Below are positions 9,839-11,897 of a stretch of 11,897 nucleotides of DNA, piece by piece. The stretch comes from Cyclostephanos tholiformis. Lineage: Eukaryota > Bacillariophyta > Thalassiosirophyceae > Thalassiosirales > Thalassiosiraceae. The DNA lies in assembly GCA_036939975.1 (NCBI GenBank), contig JALLPB010000980.1, positions 1 to 11,897 on the forward strand, written 5' to 3'. Numbering within the stretch: the first letter of the stretch is position 1; every line of letters starts with the position of its first letter. Position numbers and translations under genes: made by a program. Under the pieces are notes generated by a model. The model was not told the DNA's origin. It did not search any database and saw only the letters and a program-made list of their open reading frames with translations.

Positions 9839-9862
9839 TTACAATGAGCGATTGAGCAGTGC

Positions 9863-9875
9863 GACTGGACCAGTC
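9863..9875. promoter_or_regulatory. GACTGG-A-CCAGTC palindrome before the Myb-like gene
   Basis: This is a perfect 6-base inverted repeat around a single base, 43 bases upstream of the ATG at 9918. Its position fits a core-promoter or operator site. This is inferred from symmetry and location only. Confidence 0.3.
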
Positions 9876-9917
9876 AAAATCAGACTTTGATCTAAAAATT
9901 GTTCACAAAACACAGAG

Positions 9918-11402
9918 ATGTCCCCCCGCTGGACCGATCAGCAGGACGCGCAACTGCGGCAACTCGTGCGCAATAACAGCATCAACTACCAGAACCTCGA
10001 GCCCAATTACCTATTCGAAGTGAGTCAAGAGTTTTTCCCGGACTTCATTGGGTCAGGATCATCCGGAAGAGCCACTGCCATCCAGCGCCTTCGCAAGAAG
10101 TTACGACGCCTAGCGGAGGAGTTCGAAATCAACGGGGGAAGGTGGTTGGGTAAGTAGTAAGTCTTGTGTGCTGTGTATCGGATTTCAGCCGACGAGAAGA
10201 TGTCTCACCTATCTTATTTTTCAGACGACAACGACGGCGTCAACAACGACGAAGACAACAACACCAACGACGACGACGACAACAAGGAACACGGGTGGGA
10301 ATTGATTGATACTACGATGGCGAAGAATCCTTCACCTCGCACGCCAGGCAAGACCGGAGGAACTCCAGCCAGGAAGTCTACGACCGGCATTGAAGATCAC
10401 TTGAAGAACTTGTCCGTGGCAGCTGTGCCCAGCAAGAAGCCCACCAAGTACAATTCTTTCAACTTCGAGCACAGGTTTATTCAACTTATGCCTGCTACGA
10501 ACTATCTTGACGATGGGACGTGTCAGGTTCTCGTGAGCTACCTCATCAACACGATGCCAGCCGAACACTTCAACGTGACCGTGTCTGATGACGGCATGTC
10601 CCTCAAGCTACAAATGAAGATCCCGAGGGCGTTCGTCGACCTTGGGGCAAGGGCACGAGCGGAGTTTGACGTGACCTACAAGGACACACGCGTGATTATG
10701 AGCGCGTGTCGCTCGACGGTCGATGATGTGATCAAAGCGTTGGGACCAGACTTCGACAACATCTGGTCCCCGGGACAGATCGATTCCCTCCCGTTCGCGT
10801 GCCGCACGAATCCAATGGTGCAGGTGATGTGGCATCCAGGCGACGAAACCCTCAGGCACAAGTTTTACCACGACTTTCGCATCGACAGCAACGCCAAGCA
10901 TCAGATGATGCCCATCCTCAGGGTAACCCTCGTGTCGAAGGAGGTCCAGAGGAAGAGCATCATGCGCGCTGACGACGCTGTGGTTCACATGCGTTCTTCG
11001 CATGAGAGCGCCGATTGCGCCCCGCCCCCGCCCCCAGGTGGCGGTTATCCATCGCCCGGCCCTAAAGGATTTGGCTCCGGCGGGAGGTTCTTTCCTCCTG
11101 GTGGTGCGACGGCAGGCGGCGGGAACAACAACTACACAAGCAACAACACCAGGAACAACATCAACGGTGCTAAGAGCGTTGACGATGCGTTCATCGAGGG
11201 GGGCATCACAAGTAACAACTCCAGCCCACGCAAGGACAAGCGCCCTCGTGCGGACGAGGAGTTCGGGCAGCAGGAGGACGAGGAGCAATACAACAACAAC
11301 AACAACGATGGAGATGCCAACATGCTGGGCAAGAAGATTAACCTGGTCGAGGATTATTACGCCGGACTAGATCAGGCGTTGAATACCACTGAAAAGGCGT
11401 GA
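9918..11402 (+). CDS. Myb/SANT-like nuclear protein of unknown family, 2 exons
   Basis: I do not recognise the family. Exons 9918-10149 and 10225-11402 give 469 residues. The 75-base intron is phase 1 (GTAAGT donor, TTTTTCAG acceptor). Residues 4-70 look like a Myb/SANT-type helical DNA-binding domain: RWTDQQDAQLRQLV, then FFPDFIG, then the basic helix RATAIQRLRKKLRRLAEEF. Residues 78-100 are Asp/Asn-rich. Residues 153-325 form a predicted folded domain (FNFEHRFIQLMP, FNVTVSDDGMSLKLQMKIP, MVQVMWHPGDE). Its DG-centred strand pattern vaguely recalls HSP20/p23 beta-sandwiches, but this is weak. The C-terminal part is disordered: Pro/Gly-rich (343-377), Asn-rich (378-391), a basic RKDKRPR likely nuclear signal (413-419), then acidic Gln/Asn runs. 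Without splicing, the two frames would be separate. The joined frame, the splice consensus and the clean fusion favour one gene. It may be the DNA-binding partner of the neighbouring transposase. Confidence 0.68.
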
Positions 11403-11897
11403 AACGGCGCAGCAACTAGTAGAGGAGCGAGTAGAGGAATAGAGGGGGGGGTGAGATGGGGGATCATCGGTAGGATAGAGAGAGAGATAGAAGAAGTGCG
11501 GTTTTTTATTTTCGTGGAATCGACTAAAAGAATTAGAATTAATAATAATAGTAAAACTAATAATTAGGAGTGAGAAGGTTGAATATCCTTAAATTAGGTT
11601 TTCTGGTACCTGAGAATAAGGATTTTTTCAGTTACGACGCGACTGAAATTAGGGTTAGGGAAATAACTAGACATAGAGTGAAGCAAATAATATAAACGTA
11701 TTCATTAGGTTTACTGAGTGATTTTAGCAGTGGCTGGGGAAAGAAGGAAATTTCTGCTCCTCTCTGAAGGACTCATCGGTGGCGGTGATAATATTGTTCG
11801 GGGGATTTTTACTGGCTTGAGATTTCACGTAGGAACAAATAATGGAGTTGAGGGAACTGTAACCTGTTACAGATACAGTGTAACTGTAACAGGTTAC
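11403..11897. other. 3' flank of the Myb-like gene, no further gene seen
   Basis: The stretch starts GA-rich (GAGAGAGAG near 11478), becomes AT-rich around 11520-11570, and has an ATAAGGATTTTTT...AGTTAC sequence at 11616-11635 that resembles one upstream of the gene. Two TTAGGG units occur at 11649-11660, too few to call telomeric. It ends in the inverted repeat at 11859-11897. I found no reading frame or RNA gene. Confidence 0.5.
11859..11897. repeat. Perfect 14-base inverted repeat at the window edge
   Basis: GTAACCTGTTACAG (11859-11872) pairs exactly with CTGTAACAGGTTAC (11884-11897) across an 11-base loop. Each arm is itself partly symmetric (GTAAC-CT-GTTAC), so alternative folds exist. 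The right arm ends at the last base of the window, so the symmetry may extend further. It could be part of a miniature inverted-repeat element, an element end, or a protein-binding site. Confidence 0.85.

Larger units (their letters stand above)
8727..9917. other. Long divergent spacer between transposase and Myb-like gene
   Basis: No gene is supported here, unless the transposase starts at 8969. The spacer contains several ordered sequence features: three perfect short inverted repeats between 9031 and 9237, the 19-base repeat arrays (9503-9708), a duplicated 17-base sequence (9800-9838) and a GACTGG-A-CCAGTC palindrome just before the downstream gene. This density of symmetric and repeated sequence, set between divergent start codons, suits a shared regulatory region or a transposase-binding region. 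Confidence 0.5.
7471..11402. mobile_element. Possible PIF/Harbinger-like element with transposase and Myb-like partner; ends not found
   Basis: The span runs from the decayed 19-base units to the end of the Myb-like gene. The boundaries are provisional, because neither terminal inverted repeats nor a 3-base target duplication could be recognised. Support comes from the intact DDE transposase, an adjacent divergent gene for a Myb/SANT-like nuclear protein (the usual second gene of this superfamily), and the same 19-base repeat family both outside the transposase and between the two genes. The alternative is a smaller element around the transposase alone, next to an unrelated lineage-specific gene. 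Confidence 0.4.

Noticed and set aside
10608..11288. Long minus-strand frame of 226 codons opposite the Myb-like gene.
   Set aside because: It is a shadow of the plus-strand coding sequence; its product is rich in Val/Arg with no domain, and the plus strand has the coherent protein.
11649..11660. Two TTAGGG units, possible interstitial telomere sequence.
   Set aside because: Only two units; expected by chance often enough, and no flanking degenerate repeats.

Overview
This window looks like nuclear DNA of a diatom or a closely related alga with a secondary plastid. Three things point there. The protochlorophyllide reductase starts with a signal peptide that ends in an ADA|FAP cleavage motif, the ASAFAP type used for import into complex plastids. 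The same enzyme carries a Gly-rich insertion near its C-terminus, which I recall from diatom copies. The genes are compact, with few short GT-AG introns, and are packed on both strands. No bacterial operon structure, rRNA, tRNA or CRISPR was seen. The genus cannot be fixed from the sequence.

Layout, left to right. 1-1330 is non-coding as far as I can see, apart from a cluster of perfect palindromes at 1029-1079. 1331-2998 (+) is a three-exon light-dependent protochlorophyllide oxidoreductase, the light-requiring step of chlorophyll synthesis. 3134-4897 (-) is an intron-less TRM13-type tRNA 2'-O-methyltransferase, convergent with the reductase. A roughly 320-base divergent spacer with a 9-base tandem repeat separates it from 5215-5760 (+), an orphan reading frame whose second half is a recent 135-base duplication. 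6362-7351 (-) encodes a YceD/DUF177 protein, probably plastid-targeted and acting in large-subunit rRNA accumulation.

The right-hand third looks like accessory or mobile DNA. 7644-8726 (-) is a three-exon DDE transposase of the PIF/Harbinger (DDE_Tnp_4) type with its catalytic residues present. Divergent from it, 9918-11402 (+) is a two-exon gene for a 469-residue protein. That protein has a Myb/SANT-like N-terminal domain, a folded central domain I do not recognise, and a disordered C-terminal half with a likely nuclear localisation signal. Between the two lies a 19-base minisatellite in two arrays of four units (9503-9708), and a decayed in-register copy of the same unit sits on the far side of the transposase (7471-7508). 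PIF/Harbinger elements usually encode exactly such a pair, a DDE transposase plus a Myb-like DNA-binding partner. One autonomous element spanning about 7.4 kb to beyond 11.4 kb is therefore a serious hypothesis. I found no terminal inverted repeats or target duplication by eye, so it stays unproven. The window ends inside a strong inverted repeat (11859-11897) that may continue past the edge.

Functionally, the left part holds housekeeping genes: two probably plastid-directed proteins (chlorophyll synthesis, rRNA accumulation) and one tRNA modification enzyme. The right part is transposon-related or lineage-specific. All exon boundaries were read by eye from GT-AG sites, reading frame and family conservation.
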